This document shows positions 35,248 through 44,278 of a DNA stretch of 64,000 nt, piece by piece. The position numbers and the translations under genes were made by a program. Location of the stretch: the NCBI GenBank assembly GCA_965227445.1, contig OZ245751.1:1426001-1490000 (forward strand), written 5' to 3'. The notes under the pieces are model-generated. The model did not search any database and was not told the origin of the DNA. It saw nothing but the letters and a program-made list of their open reading frames with translations. How positions within the stretch are numbered: position 1 is the first letter of the stretch; every line of letters begins with the position of its first letter. Origin of the DNA: DT-110 sp030148525 (GTDB taxonomy: Bacteria > Bacteroidota > Bacteroidia > Chitinophagales > Saprospiraceae).

Positions 35248-36330
35248 TTACTCATCCTTATAAATCCCCACTACCCGCTCACCGGGCTTCACATAACCGC
35301 GATACATGCCTTCGGTGTTGTAGGTCATGGCGATGTTGCCGTATTTGTCGAGGGCAATTAGGCCTCCGCTACCACCGGCGTCGACGAGCTTTTCCATGAC
35401 GACTGCTTCGGTGGCATTGGCCAGGGTCTTTTTGCCGTAAGCCATATGCGCATGTACATCATAGGCCACCGCATAGCGAATGAAGAACTCCCCGTGACCA
35501 GTACAGGATACACCGCAGGTAGCGTTGTTGGCGTAGGTGCCCGCTCCGATGATGGGCGAATCGCCGATACGGCCGTACTTTTTGTTAGTCATACCGCCGG
35601 TGGAGGTGCCGGCAACGATGTTGCCCTCCTTATCGAGTGCGACGCAGCCTACGGTACCAAATTTGTGGTCGGGAAAGGGAGGGGACAGCATGCTGGTGTG
35701 TTCACTTTCGGCTTCCGCCTCAGCGGACTGCGCTTCCTGAAGGGCATCGTAGCGGTGCTGCGTGAAAAAGTAGCTATTGGGCACCGTCTCTAACCCTTGC
35801 TCGAGAGCGAATTCCTCGGCTCCGGGCCCCGAGAGGAATACGTGCTCCGAATTTTCCATTACGGCCCGGGCGGCGGTGATGGGGTGTTTGACATTAGTCA
35901 CGCCTCCGACAGCTCCTGCGTTGAGGGTAGCACCGTCCATAAAGGAGGCGTCCAGCTCGTGTTGTCCGGCGGCCGTGAACACGGCGCCTTTGCCGGCATT
36001 GAAGAGCGGCACATTTTCCAGGTAGTTAATGGTTTGTTCCACGGCGTCAGCTGCAGATCCACCCGATTGCAGTACTTGTTCACCGATGGTGAGGGCCGAA
36101 TCGAGGGCCGATCGGTACATCGAGTCCTTTTCGGCAGTCATATCGGCGCGACGCAGCGTGCCGGCTCCTCCGTGGATGACCATGGCGTATTCTGCTACCT
36201 CCTGAGTGTCAGGGGTAATATTCGTATTAGGTTCACCGGTCGTATTGGTGACTGTTTCGTTTTCGCAACTGGTCCCCAGCAGGAATAAGCCGATGAAACA
36301 CAGTAGCGTAAATGGATGTGTGAATTTCAT
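35248..36330 (-). CDS. Isoaspartyl peptidase / L-asparaginase (Ntn hydrolase), lipoprotein
   Basis: 360 residues from ATG 36330; a TTG nine bases upstream is less likely. The N-terminus is a lipoprotein signal with lipobox LLGTSC. The body is a plant-type asparaginase: YAMVIHGGAGTLRRADM, GGSAADAVEQTINYLEN, ELDASFMDGATLNAGAVGGV, then the autocleavage site KFGTVGCVALD with the nucleophile Thr226, and GTSTGGMTNKKYGRIGDSP. The precursor cleaves itself before Thr226 to give alpha and beta chains. It hydrolyses beta-aspartyl dipeptides and asparagine in the periplasm or at the outer membrane. It is a single gene. Confidence 0.93.
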   Translation of the reverse strand: MKFTHPFTLLCFIGLFLLGTSCENETVTNTTGEPNTNITPDTQEVAEYAMVIHGGAGTLRRADMTAEKDSMYRSALDSALTIGEQVLQSGGSAADAVEQTINYLENVPLFNAGKGAVFTAAGQHELDASFMDGATLNAGAVGGVTNVKHPITAARAVMENSEHVFLSGPGAEEFALEQGLETVPNSYFFTQHRYDALQEAQSAEAEAESEHTSMLSPPFPDHKFGTVGCVALDKEGNIVAGTSTGGMTNKKYGRIGDSPIIGAGTYANNATCGVSCTGHGEFFIRYAVAYDVHAHMAYGKKTLANATEAVVMEKLVDAGGSGGLIALDKYGNIAMTYNTEGMYRGYVKPGERVVGIYKDE

Positions 36331-36566
36331 AAATGACAAATTAATTGTATGGCAGAAAATAAAAAAAGTTATTTACCCGGGCGATGCCGATGGGGCCTTT
36401 AGGTGGGCTTCTAATCGCCTTTTCGCCCCCATTGATCTAAAAAATCCCGGCATTCCACAATGGGTTTTTAATTTTGTGATTAAACCACAGTAGTTGCTGA
36501 ACGTTCAGAAGCTGATGGTGTGATTATATTCTAACAGCTTCTCACAGATAAAACAGGACTCCACTT

Positions 36567-38348
36567 ATGGGCCAATTCTTTAAGTTCTTATTTGCTTCTT
36601 GCTTGGGGGTATTACTTGCTATCGGTGTTTTGATCGGTATCGGAGGCCTCATCTTTGCCTCGTTTGCCAACCAGGCCAGCAAGCCCAAGGATATTTCCGC
36701 AAATTCCGTATTGCGACTGACGTTCGAGGATCCTATACCCGAACTGACCAATAACATTGAACCCGATCCATTCACCACCGATTTCCAGGATAGTGATGTA
36801 TTGGGCTTACACGATATCACCGCTACCATCCGCCAGGCTGCGGAAGATGATAATATTAAAGGAATTTTGCTGGAACCAGGGCTTACCTATAACAGCGGGT
36901 TTTCAACGACTCGTGCACTGCGCGACGCGCTGGAGGATTTCGCGGATAGCGGGAAATTCGTCATTTCGCATTCCAAATTTTACTTACTGAAGACATATTA
37001 CCTGGCTTCAGCCGGCACGGAGGTCCACGTTAATCCGGCCGGTATCATGGAGGTGCGCGGATTTTCGGCTGAGGTCCCCTTCTACAAAGATATGCTGGAT
37101 CGACTCGAGGTAGATCCGCAGGTCTTTTATTCCGGGAAGTTTAAAAGCGCAACCGAGCCATTCCGGCGTAATGATATGAGTCCCGAAAACCGGGAACAGG
37201 TCCGGGAATACCTGACCGATTACTACGATGTTTTTCTGGACGATGTCAGCCGTACCCGCACCATTGATCGCGCTGAGTTAAAACGCACTATCGATGAATA
37301 CCTGGCTGGTAACCCGGAAGAGGCCCTAAGGTATAAATTAGTGGATGGTGTTTCTTATCGCACGGAGGTCGAGGACCGCATGCGCGAACTGATCGGACTC
37401 GACGAAGACGAATCGGTGAAAACCTTTTCGCTGAAAGACTACTACCGCAGCAATCCTCCGGATCGCAACTACCGCGCCCGGGATAAGGTAGCGGTTATTT
37501 ATGCCGAAGGAACAATCGTCGACGGCGAAGGTGCCAACGGAAGTGTAGGTGATCAGCGTTACATAAAGACCATCCAAAAAGTGGCTAAAGACGATCGGGT
37601 ACAAGCTATTGTACTACGGGTCAATTCACCAGGAGGTAGTGCGCTGGCATCGGAAAATATCTGGCATGCCCTCACGGAAGCGAGGGAATCCGGCAAACCG
37701 CTGGTTGTTTCCATGGGTGATTATGCCGCCTCCGGGGGCTACTACATCTCGGCTCCTGCCGATAGTATCTTTGCCCAACCAAATACTCTGACGGGGTCCA
37801 TTGGTGTCTTCCGGGTAATGCCCAACCTCAGCCAGACCTTCGGGGAAGAGTTAGGCATCGACTGGGACTCGGTAAAGGTGAGTGATCGCGCTATTGGGTA
37901 CAGTCCCTTCTTTGACCTAACGCAGGCCGAACAAGAGTACGTGCAACGGGAGACCGATGCTGCCTACGAACTATTCCTGAGCCGGGTAGCCGAAGGACGT
38001 GGTATGACCCGCGATGACGTACACGAAGTGGCCCAGGGACGCGTTTGGACCGGCCAGCGGGCACTTGATAAAGGACTGGTGGATAAACCGGGCGACCTGC
38101 AGAGAGCAATTGCTTCGGCGGTAAAAATGGCCGAACTGGAAGACTATCGGGTGGTCGATTATCCCCAGGTGAAAGATCCCTTTACCCAACTGCTGGAGGA
38201 GCTTATGGGAGCTGATGCCAACGTGAAGGCGAAATGGCTGATGAAAAGCCAATTCCCCAAATTGTATCCGCACTACAAAACAGCTACGGAATTAAGAGAT
38301 ATGCACGGCGTACAGGCGCGCATGCCCTTTGAGCCGACCTGGAATTAA
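36567..38348 (+). CDS. sppA: Signal peptide peptidase SppA (67K type)
   Basis: 593 residues, the duplicated long form. An N-terminal membrane anchor (FLFASCLGVLLAIGVLIGIG) is followed by two crotonase-like halves. The general-base Lys193 is in FKSATEPFRRNDMSPENRE in the N-terminal half, and the nucleophile Ser389 is in GDYAASGGYYIS in the C-terminal half, as in E. coli SppA. VLRVNSPGGSALASE and NTLTGSIGVF are the other family motifs. It cleaves leftover signal peptides in the inner membrane. It is a single gene; the 236-base upstream gap shows no repeat. Confidence 0.95.
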   Translation: MGQFFKFLFASCLGVLLAIGVLIGIGGLIFASFANQASKPKDISANSVLRLTFEDPIPELTNNIEPDPFTTDFQDSDVLGLHDITATIRQAAEDDNIKGILLEPGLTYNSGFSTTRALRDALEDFADSGKFVISHSKFYLLKTYYLASAGTEVHVNPAGIMEVRGFSAEVPFYKDMLDRLEVDPQVFYSGKFKSATEPFRRNDMSPENREQVREYLTDYYDVFLDDVSRTRTIDRAELKRTIDEYLAGNPEEALRYKLVDGVSYRTEVEDRMRELIGLDEDESVKTFSLKDYYRSNPPDRNYRARDKVAVIYAEGTIVDGEGANGSVGDQRYIKTIQKVAKDDRVQAIVLRVNSPGGSALASENIWHALTEARESGKPLVVSMGDYAASGGYYISAPADSIFAQPNTLTGSIGVFRVMPNLSQTFGEELGIDWDSVKVSDRAIGYSPFFDLTQAEQEYVQRETDAAYELFLSRVAEGRGMTRDDVHEVAQGRVWTGQRALDKGLVDKPGDLQRAIASAVKMAELEDYRVVDYPQVKDPFTQLLEELMGADANVKAKWLMKSQFPKLYPHYKTATELRDMHGVQARMPFEPTWN

Positions 38349-38368
38349 GATCCCCGTACAATTTCAAT

Positions 38369-38410
38369 GCTGAATGCTGAATGTTGAATTTAATTCATCA
38401 TTCAGCATGT
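38369..38410. repeat. ATGCTGAATGTTGAAT words
   Basis: Tandem imperfect ATGCTGAATG/ATGTTGAAT units followed by the complementary CATCATTCAGCAT allow a short hairpin between the convergent sppA and btaB-like genes. The same words occur at 21979-22040 and 39108-39164. Confidence 0.6.
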
Positions 38411-39061
38411 CTATTTCTTCCCCACGTAGACCAGGTACTCCCAAACACCCAGATAAGCCTGATGCACTTTGTCGTGGACCGGTGAGAAATGCTTGTTCAG
38501 GAAGGGTTGTAAGTGACCATCCATGCGCACGTGATGGTTCGACATATGGCGCTTGAACCAACCGCGCTTTGAGTCGTGGAAATCGACGACGGCGATGTAT
38601 CCGCCCGGTCGCAGATCGGCGTAGGCTTGCTCGATCAGTTCCGACCATTGCGGATTGATCATGGTCAGGGAGTAGCTAAAGAGGAACAGATCGGCCGGGT
38701 TGCTGACCGGTGAGTTCCCCCTGGCGTAGGGTTGCTCCAGCAAAGTCAGGCGATCCTGAATCGAACGGTTCTTTTTTTGCGAAAGCTGAATCATATCGCC
38801 GGAAACGTCCAGTCCGGTAAGGCTTGCCTGCGGGAATCGTTTCGCGAGGTATTGTAGATTTATCCCCGTTCCACAACCCACTTCAACAATTGAGCCCGTC
38901 GTATCCCCGGACAAAGGTACCTGCCGGATCACCTCTTTGCGGCCAAACAAAAAAGACCAACGCGTAGCATCGTAAATGCGGGACTGCATTTTGTAATACT
39001 GCTGAATCAGGTCGGTTTGCTCGCTGGCGGTTTGCTTCTCGAATTTTTCGATGTCGGCCAT
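38411..39061 (-). CDS. btaB: BtaB-like SAM-dependent methyltransferase
   Basis: 216 residues. A class I methyltransferase with motif I SIVEVGCGTGINLQYLA, motif II LTGLDVSGDMI and the post-region FLFSYSLTMINPQWSELIEQ. The N-terminal YKMQSRIYDATRWSFLFGRKEVI and the C-terminal GGYIAVVDFHDSKRGWFKRHM follow the BtaB pattern. BtaB adds three methyl groups to diacylglyceryl-homoserine to give the betaine lipid DGTS. The gene directly upstream on the same strand encodes BtaA, the enzyme for the preceding step, which is the main support for this call. The 103-base gap between them is filled with low-complexity words. Confidence 0.78.
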   Translation of the reverse strand: MADIEKFEKQTASEQTDLIQQYYKMQSRIYDATRWSFLFGRKEVIRQVPLSGDTTGSIVEVGCGTGINLQYLAKRFPQASLTGLDVSGDMIQLSQKKNRSIQDRLTLLEQPYARGNSPVSNPADLFLFSYSLTMINPQWSELIEQAYADLRPGGYIAVVDFHDSKRGWFKRHMSNHHVRMDGHLQPFLNKHFSPVHDKVHQAYLGVWEYLVYVGKK

Positions 39062-39064
39062 TGG

Positions 39065-39164
39065 TCAGGTTTGAGGTATGAGGTATGAGGTATGAGGGGA
39101 ATGGTCAGTGCTAAATGCTAAATTCGGATTCAACATTCAACACTGAGCATTGAGCATTCAGCAT
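39065..39164. repeat. GGTATGAG heptad-like and ATTCAACATTGAGCATT words
   Basis: Four units of AGGTTTGAGG/AGGTATGAGG (39067-39098) are followed by GCTAAATGCTAAATTC and CATTCAACACTGAGCATTG words (39108-39164) up to the btaA stop codon. They lie within the btaA-btaB gap and so would be transcribed. Confidence 0.65.
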
Positions 39165-40337
39165 TTAAGAAGGAAGCGGTTCATCCACGATTCCCAGGTA
39201 CACACTGGCGTAGGTGCCAACGCGATCCTCCTTATGGGTACGGGCCGTTTCCTCCTGCTCGAATTGCACGTGTTGGTGTACAAAATCCGGGAAAAAGTCG
39301 ATCTCGTGGGCGGCAGAGCGCAGCAGGATCCGGGTTCCGGGTTTGCTGTTTTGCAGGATGAGGCGCCATTCCTGTTCCAGGGCCGTGCGGTTGTTGGCAG
39401 CCAGCCAATCCTGGTGATCGAGCAGCACGTAGTGTGAATACGCATTGGGATTCGCCTCCAGGAAACCGGAAATGGTATTAGTGTGTGTCTGGATGTGCTC
39501 AGAACGGTCACGTAATACGGCAAAGTTGTTCTCTTCGAGGTACGAAGGGCAGCAATCACGCGAATACGATCCGTTGAGGTAGAGGCGGTAGAAATAGTTG
39601 TCGTGAATGGGCAGCTCGGTAAAGACTTTTCGCAGGCATTCCTGGATGAAGCCCATAGCACCCTTTTCGTATTTCTCTACAAACAACTGCTGTTGGGAAC
39701 GGGGAACCCCGACCAAACAGAGGGTAAGATGGCGATTGATAAAAAACTCGGTAAGTGGATTTAACACCTTACTTTCTACCTGGTAGTACAATCGAACTTG
39801 TTCTTCCATGGAAATGGCGGAAAAGAGCTGCTGTACCTGGTCGTACACATTCCGGCGAACCTTCAGGTATTGATTAGCCATCCAGGCAAAAGTCCCCGAC
39901 GTGCTATAGTGATAAAAGGACTTCCTGATGCCACGACCATTGAAGAAGTCCATATTGTCGTCCCAATACTGGCGGGAGGTATCTGATAAATTCTGGCGCA
40001 GGGTATCCTGGTATAGCTCATCGGCCTGACGGTGCCTGCCATCGCCAAACAGCTGAAACAATTGATCGAAATCGCTATGCTGAAAAACGACTTGCTTGAG
40101 TTCCAGCAGGGCGTTCTGACGCGGGTTCATATCCACGCAATTGATCTGGCGCGGGTTGTCGAGCAGGTAATCCAGTGCATTACATCCGGCACTGGTAATC
40201 ATGACCATTTCGCTATCCGGCTGTAAATTTAATAGCTGGCGATCACACCGGGGATCTTCCCAACAGGTGTTGTACACCAAATTCCGGGTATGCACTTGTC
40301 GGAATAACCAGTCGCGAACGGAGTTTAGCTGTTTCAT
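39165..40337 (-). CDS. btaA: BtaA-like SAM:diacylglycerol 3-amino-3-carboxypropyltransferase (DUF3419)
   Basis: 390 residues of the DUF3419/BtaA family. The N-terminal block VYNTCWEDPRCDRQLLNL is the family hallmark. A SAM-binding Rossmann-like motif follows, MVMITSAGCNALDYLL, with NCVDMNPRQNALLELK. The C-terminal part has PGTRILLRSAAHEIDFFP. BtaA moves the 3-amino-3-carboxypropyl group of S-adenosylmethionine to diacylglycerol, making diacylglyceryl-homoserine, the first step to DGTS betaine lipid. It is preceded 66 bases upstream by ppk1 and followed by the BtaB-like methyltransferase, so a phosphorus-sparing operon is likely. The family call is firm; DGTS production is inferred. Confidence 0.85.
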   Translation of the reverse strand: MKQLNSVRDWLFRQVHTRNLVYNTCWEDPRCDRQLLNLQPDSEMVMITSAGCNALDYLLDNPRQINCVDMNPRQNALLELKQVVFQHSDFDQLFQLFGDGRHRQADELYQDTLRQNLSDTSRQYWDDNMDFFNGRGIRKSFYHYSTSGTFAWMANQYLKVRRNVYDQVQQLFSAISMEEQVRLYYQVESKVLNPLTEFFINRHLTLCLVGVPRSQQQLFVEKYEKGAMGFIQECLRKVFTELPIHDNYFYRLYLNGSYSRDCCPSYLEENNFAVLRDRSEHIQTHTNTISGFLEANPNAYSHYVLLDHQDWLAANNRTALEQEWRLILQNSKPGTRILLRSAAHEIDFFPDFVHQHVQFEQEETARTHKEDRVGTYASVYLGIVDEPLPS

Positions 40338-40403
40338 AGGTTACCAATTGTACCACCAGGGTTATACCTGGGTAGGAAAACGTCTGTGGACTGCGTAGCT
40401 TGG

Positions 40404-42494
40404 TTAATTGGGTCTTTTAGCGGTATTGGAAGAAGCTGTATCGGCCTCCTTGGGGGACAACTTATTTTCCAGGTACCGGTAGATGGCAATCTGAGCTCTA
40501 ACGGAAGGTTCATGGGGCGCTTTGGGCTGATAGGGATTCGACTGAGCAGCATTGAGCTGCCGTGCCTTCGTATTATCCTGAAGCTGTAAGGTAAGGATAT
40601 CCCGCAACTCCTGGTATACGTCTTGGTCATAAATCGGCATTACGGCTTCAATCCGTCGGTCCAGGTTGCGTTCCATCCAATCGGCGGAGGCGGTATACAT
40701 TTGTTCGTTGCCATCATTGCCGAATACAAAAATCCGTGCATGTTCCAGGAAGCGATCGACGATGGATGTAATGGAAATGTGCTCACTCAGGCCCGGTACA
40801 CCGGGCACCAGGCAACAAATACCTCGTACAATCATGCGAATACGCACCCCGGCCCGACTGGCCTGGTAGAGTTTTTCGATCATACCTTTATCTTCCAGAC
40901 TATTCATTTTCAGGATCATGTAGGCATTCTTCCCTTCCCGGGCGAGCGCTATTTCCCGGTCGATCAGATCCTCAAAGCGATCGCGTGAGGTAAAAGGCGA
41001 TACAAATAGGTGCTTGGTTTTCGGTATGACCAGTCTTTTTTCCAGTACCCCGAAAATTTTATCGACCTCATCGGACAATCGGCTGTCGGAAGTCAACAAG
41101 GCATGATCACCGTATAGCCTGGCGGTTTTTTCATTAAAATTCCCCGTGCCCAGATAGGCGTAATGGTGGATCTTGCCCGCTTCTTCGCGGCCAACCAGTA
41201 GTAGTTTGGTATGGACTTTAATTTCGGGATAGCTATACAAAACATTGGCACCAGCCTTTTCCAGTTCTTTCCCCCAGTACAGGTTGGAAGCTTCATCGAA
41301 GCGTGCTTTGGCTTCAATAAAAGCAGTCACCTGCTTACCGGCAGCTTTCGCGGCCAGGAGGGCTTCGACCACCGCCGATTTGCCAGCTACCCGGTACAGG
41401 GTTATTTTGATGTATTTCACAGCTTCATCCCGGGAAGCCTCCTCAATGAATTTTGGCACGTAATCGTACCGTTGGTAGGGAAAGTGTAATACGTAGTCGC
41501 GCTCCCTGAGGGCCTTGATCAGCGAAGGCTTGTGCTCCAAAACAGGGTGGGGCAGGGGCGGCATCGGCGGATTGTGCATATGTGCCTTTCCGGATGGATC
41601 GGGCAATCCAAAAAAGTCGTGAAAATTATGATAGCGGCCGCCGGGAAACAGGTCGTTTTTCTTCAGGTGGAAGCAGAGCTTCAGTTGCATGGTGAGGCTG
41701 ACCGGCATACTACTGTCGTAGAGGAAGCGGGCGGGAGCACCTTCGTCCCTACGGTCCAGGCTCGACCTGATCTTCTCGACCAGGTCTCCGGAGTACTCGT
41801 CGCCCAGATATAGTTCGGCATCCCGCGACATCTTTATGGCGTAGGTCTGATCTATTGCCTGGTCAAATTGACCGGGCAGGCCGACGCGAATGATATCATC
41901 CAAAAAGCCTATGGCGTGTTTCCCTTCGGGAGCGGGCAATATCCAGAATCGATCGTGGATGTCGCTCGGAATATTGACCAGTCCCAGGCGATCGGTACCC
42001 GCAAAGGTGATCAGCAGGTAGAGGCCCCGGTTTTTCAGAAACGGGGGTTCCTGATCGGGTTCAATGTATTGGAAGGTAAGGTCTGCCTGTAGCCTTTCGG
42101 CAAAAATATTTTTGGCGAAAGCCCGCTGCTCCGGAGTGTATTCACTCAGGTGGTCCAACAGGTGGATAGATTCGCGGCGCAGGGCGGGCAGGATCTGGTG
42201 GCGAAAAATGGCCCCGAACTCCGTTTGCTGCTGGTGGACTACCTCCCGGATACGCCGGAGTTCCTTCTTGGGCTTTACTTGTAGCCATTCTTTGCGGTCG
42301 GCTTTATTGAGTAATTTAAATTGCCGCATGGCAGCAACCCGGACCCGGAAAAACTCATCCAGATTTGAACTGTAAATAGCCAAAAACTTGATCCGTTCGT
42401 AAAGGGGGACGGAGGGATCTTTAGCCTCTTGTAATACCCGGTGATTAAATGATAACCAACTTGTATCACGAGGAATAAATCGGAGTTGTTCCAT
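40404..42494 (-). CDS. ppk1: Polyphosphate kinase 1
   Basis: 696 residues, normal for PPK1. It starts RFIPRDTSWLSFNHRVLQEA and has SSNLDEFFRVRVAAMRQF. The catalytic region follows: KYIKITLYRVAGKSAVVEAL, then YPEIKVHTKLLLVGRE with the phospho-accepting His, and SEHISITSIVDRFLEHARIF with the second active His. It polymerises the gamma phosphate of ATP into polyphosphate. It lies in a same-strand run with the ArsC-like gene (117 bases upstream) and btaA/btaB downstream. Two hairpin motifs placed head to head (42092-42123) lie inside the coding region. Confidence 0.96.
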   Translation of the reverse strand: MEQLRFIPRDTSWLSFNHRVLQEAKDPSVPLYERIKFLAIYSSNLDEFFRVRVAAMRQFKLLNKADRKEWLQVKPKKELRRIREVVHQQQTEFGAIFRHQILPALRRESIHLLDHLSEYTPEQRAFAKNIFAERLQADLTFQYIEPDQEPPFLKNRGLYLLITFAGTDRLGLVNIPSDIHDRFWILPAPEGKHAIGFLDDIIRVGLPGQFDQAIDQTYAIKMSRDAELYLGDEYSGDLVEKIRSSLDRRDEGAPARFLYDSSMPVSLTMQLKLCFHLKKNDLFPGGRYHNFHDFFGLPDPSGKAHMHNPPMPPLPHPVLEHKPSLIKALRERDYVLHFPYQRYDYVPKFIEEASRDEAVKYIKITLYRVAGKSAVVEALLAAKAAGKQVTAFIEAKARFDEASNLYWGKELEKAGANVLYSYPEIKVHTKLLLVGREEAGKIHHYAYLGTGNFNEKTARLYGDHALLTSDSRLSDEVDKIFGVLEKRLVIPKTKHLFVSPFTSRDRFEDLIDREIALAREGKNAYMILKMNSLEDKGMIEKLYQASRAGVRIRMIVRGICCLVPGVPGLSEHISITSIVDRFLEHARIFVFGNDGNEQMYTASADWMERNLDRRIEAVMPIYDQDVYQELRDILTLQLQDNTKARQLNAAQSNPYQPKAPHEPSVRAQIAIYRYLENKLSPKEADTASSNTAKRPN
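42092..42123. repeat. Head-to-head GNRA mini-hairpin motifs
   Basis: GCCTTTCGGCAAAAAT is followed at once by ATTTTTGGCGAAAGCC. Each half is a 3-bp stem with a GAAA-type tetraloop on one strand, preceded by a T-tract, and the two share the A5T-AT5 centre. Both motif types recur elsewhere in the window on either strand. It is inside the ppk1 coding sequence. Confidence 0.6.
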
Positions 42495-42611
42495 ACCAGC
42501 TGTTTAGAAGAACACTTTTGCGCTAACCGCTAAAAACGCTGTTTTTGAGCATATCCCAAAACCCCCATTATTAATTTGTTGTAAACAAGAGTAGAAAACT
42601 GATGCTTCCTT

Positions 42612-43049
42612 TTAGGATTGCCTTTCCGACTTGGGCAGGAGATTGCGGCCAATGAATTGCAGGATATGACGTTTTACGGTTTCCCGGGTATCGAGAAAAG
42701 CCCGGAGAATCTCCTCTTCGGTATCTTGTGCATCAGCGGGATCGTCAATATCGAAATGTACGTGATTACGGTAGGAGAAGTTACGGGGAATGCACTCTTT
42801 GGCTTGATTACAAACGGTAATCAGGTAGTCAAAAGTAATATTGTTAAAAGCCTCGACTGTTTTGGAAAGATGCTCATTCAGGTCGATGTTATCGTCTTCC
42901 ATTACCTTGGCAGCATAAGGATTGATACCATGGTTTTCCAGCCCGGCGCTGAAAAAAATGCCGTACCCCTTGGCGTAAAACTTTAAGTAGGCTTCTGCCA
43001 TTTGACTGCGCACTGAATTAGCACTACACAGTACCAGAACTTTCTTCAT
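42612..43049 (-). CDS. ArsC-like arsenate reductase / low-molecular-weight phosphatase
   Basis: 145 residues of the thioredoxin-coupled ArsC/LMW-PTP family. The phosphate loop is VLVLCSANSVRSQMAEAYL (CX5R complete). The usual extra Cys before the loop Arg (NSCRS) is Val here. The redox Cys pair is present as TVCNQAKECIPRNF, one residue shorter than in Bacillus ArsC. FDIDDPADAQDTEEE gives the general acid. It would reduce arsenate to arsenite; a phosphatase role is possible. Placement before ppk1 fits phosphate/arsenate stress. A near-match TACCTTTA box lies about 40 bases upstream. Confidence 0.8.
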   Translation of the reverse strand: MKKVLVLCSANSVRSQMAEAYLKFYAKGYGIFFSAGLENHGINPYAAKVMEDDNIDLNEHLSKTVEAFNNITFDYLITVCNQAKECIPRNFSYRNHVHFDIDDPADAQDTEEEILRAFLDTRETVKRHILQFIGRNLLPKSERQS

Positions 43050-43211
43050 GCTTTGGTGAAACTGCCGGTTATGTTAAGCGAATGTAAAGGTACGTTCAAA
43101 TGTGGAAGGAAAAAAGGAGAGGATTGCCGCTCGCAGCAATAAGGCCTGAGTAGTCCCCGGCAAATAATTGATAATCAATTTCTAGTGTCCAATGTTAAGT
43201 TTTGCAGCTTC

Positions 43212-44063
43212 TCAGAACCTCGGGCAGATGACCCCCTTCTTGCCGGGTTTATAGATTGTGTCTGACGACTGAAAGCGGTAACTAATGGTAATTGCTGAAA
43301 AATAATACCAATCGTCGTACTCACCTCCCCGCTGATAGGTACGCTCAAAGTTTTCGGGAACTGGTTGGAGGTTCTCATTACTCAGGCGTCCCGATAATTC
43401 TCCATTACCCTGGACAACATCGCCAAAGACGACGGTAGCCCCGGACCGGTCGTCGAGATGATCGGTAAAGGTTTTTCGACCAACGATTTCTGCGCCGATG
43501 GTCCATTTGTCCTGCACTACGAATTTCAGGCCAATACCTACGGGCATACTAACCTGTAAACGTCGGTAGGGGGCACTGTAGCCTGGCAAACCCTGGCCTT
43601 CGGTACCGAGTGGCTGCAAACGGATGCGCTCTCCCTGGAATTCCGTTTTGGGGTCAAATTGAAAAAGTGCCAGACCCAATGCCAGGTAGGGGGTAATGAT
43701 GGTCCCGGCATCGTAGTAACCGATAGTAAAGGGGGTTATTTCGGCCAGAGCGGAAACTTCGTACAGGTCGGTCAGGAAGTTGGGGCGATATCCATTGGCA
43801 CCCCGCAACGGAGCAGAGCTACTGATTCGACCGTACGTCAAACCGTATCGTATCCCGAGGCGTTTGGAATATTGGTTTCTCAAGAAGACGCCGCCACCAA
43901 CACGGATATCTTCGAAATAGATGCCCAGTTCCTGCGGAGACAGGTCTCCACTGTAGGAGGGTAAACCGGCAACTACGCCAAAATCCAGGTTTTGAGCAGT
44001 CAGTTTGTCGGAGAGCATGACTTGTATCAGGACCAATAATGCAATTATGTAGGAGTGCTTCAT
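43212..44063 (-). CDS. DUF6089-type outer-membrane beta-barrel protein
   Basis: 283 residues with a signal peptide (YIIALLVLIQVMLSDKLTA) followed by QNLDFGVVAGLPSYSGDLSP. This opening and the repeated amphipathic strands (RLGIRYGLTYGRI, YLALGLALFQFDPK, WYYFSAITISYRF) match DUF6089, a Bacteroidota outer-membrane family of unknown role. A Cys near the C-terminus is unpaired. It is on the same strand as the arsC-ppk1-bta run, 162 bases upstream of it, so cotranscription is possible but uncertain. Confidence 0.82.
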   Translation of the reverse strand: MKHSYIIALLVLIQVMLSDKLTAQNLDFGVVAGLPSYSGDLSPQELGIYFEDIRVGGGVFLRNQYSKRLGIRYGLTYGRISSSAPLRGANGYRPNFLTDLYEVSALAEITPFTIGYYDAGTIITPYLALGLALFQFDPKTEFQGERIRLQPLGTEGQGLPGYSAPYRRLQVSMPVGIGLKFVVQDKWTIGAEIVGRKTFTDHLDDRSGATVVFGDVVQGNGELSGRLSNENLQPVPENFERTYQRGGEYDDWYYFSAITISYRFQSSDTIYKPGKKGVICPRF

Positions 44064-44251
44064 CGTCTGGCTTTACCGATTAATGCGTGTTACCTGTTTA
44101 CTTGAGATTTTGGAAGCCCGAAAGTAGGCATTTGTTGGTACAGGGTCAGAATCGTGTCAAATAATTCGTCCCCCGAGTCTGTGAATGCATATTTACGTAC
44201 GTAAAGCGTGTTTTAGCTTTGTTTAATGAGTCGCAACGGGTAAAATCCACG

Positions 44252-44259
44252 TACCTTTG
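44252..44259 (+). promoter_or_regulatory. TACCTTTG: -7 box of the ABC exporter gene
   Basis: An exact TAnnTTTG match ending 19 bases before the ATG at 44279. No well-spaced -33 TTG was found. Confidence 0.5.
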
Positions 44260-44278
44260 CGGGAATAAATACTGATGT

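Noticed and set aside
40404..43049. A classic ars operon
   Set aside because: No ArsR, ArsB or Acr3 gene is adjacent, and the ArsC-like protein groups by position with ppk1.
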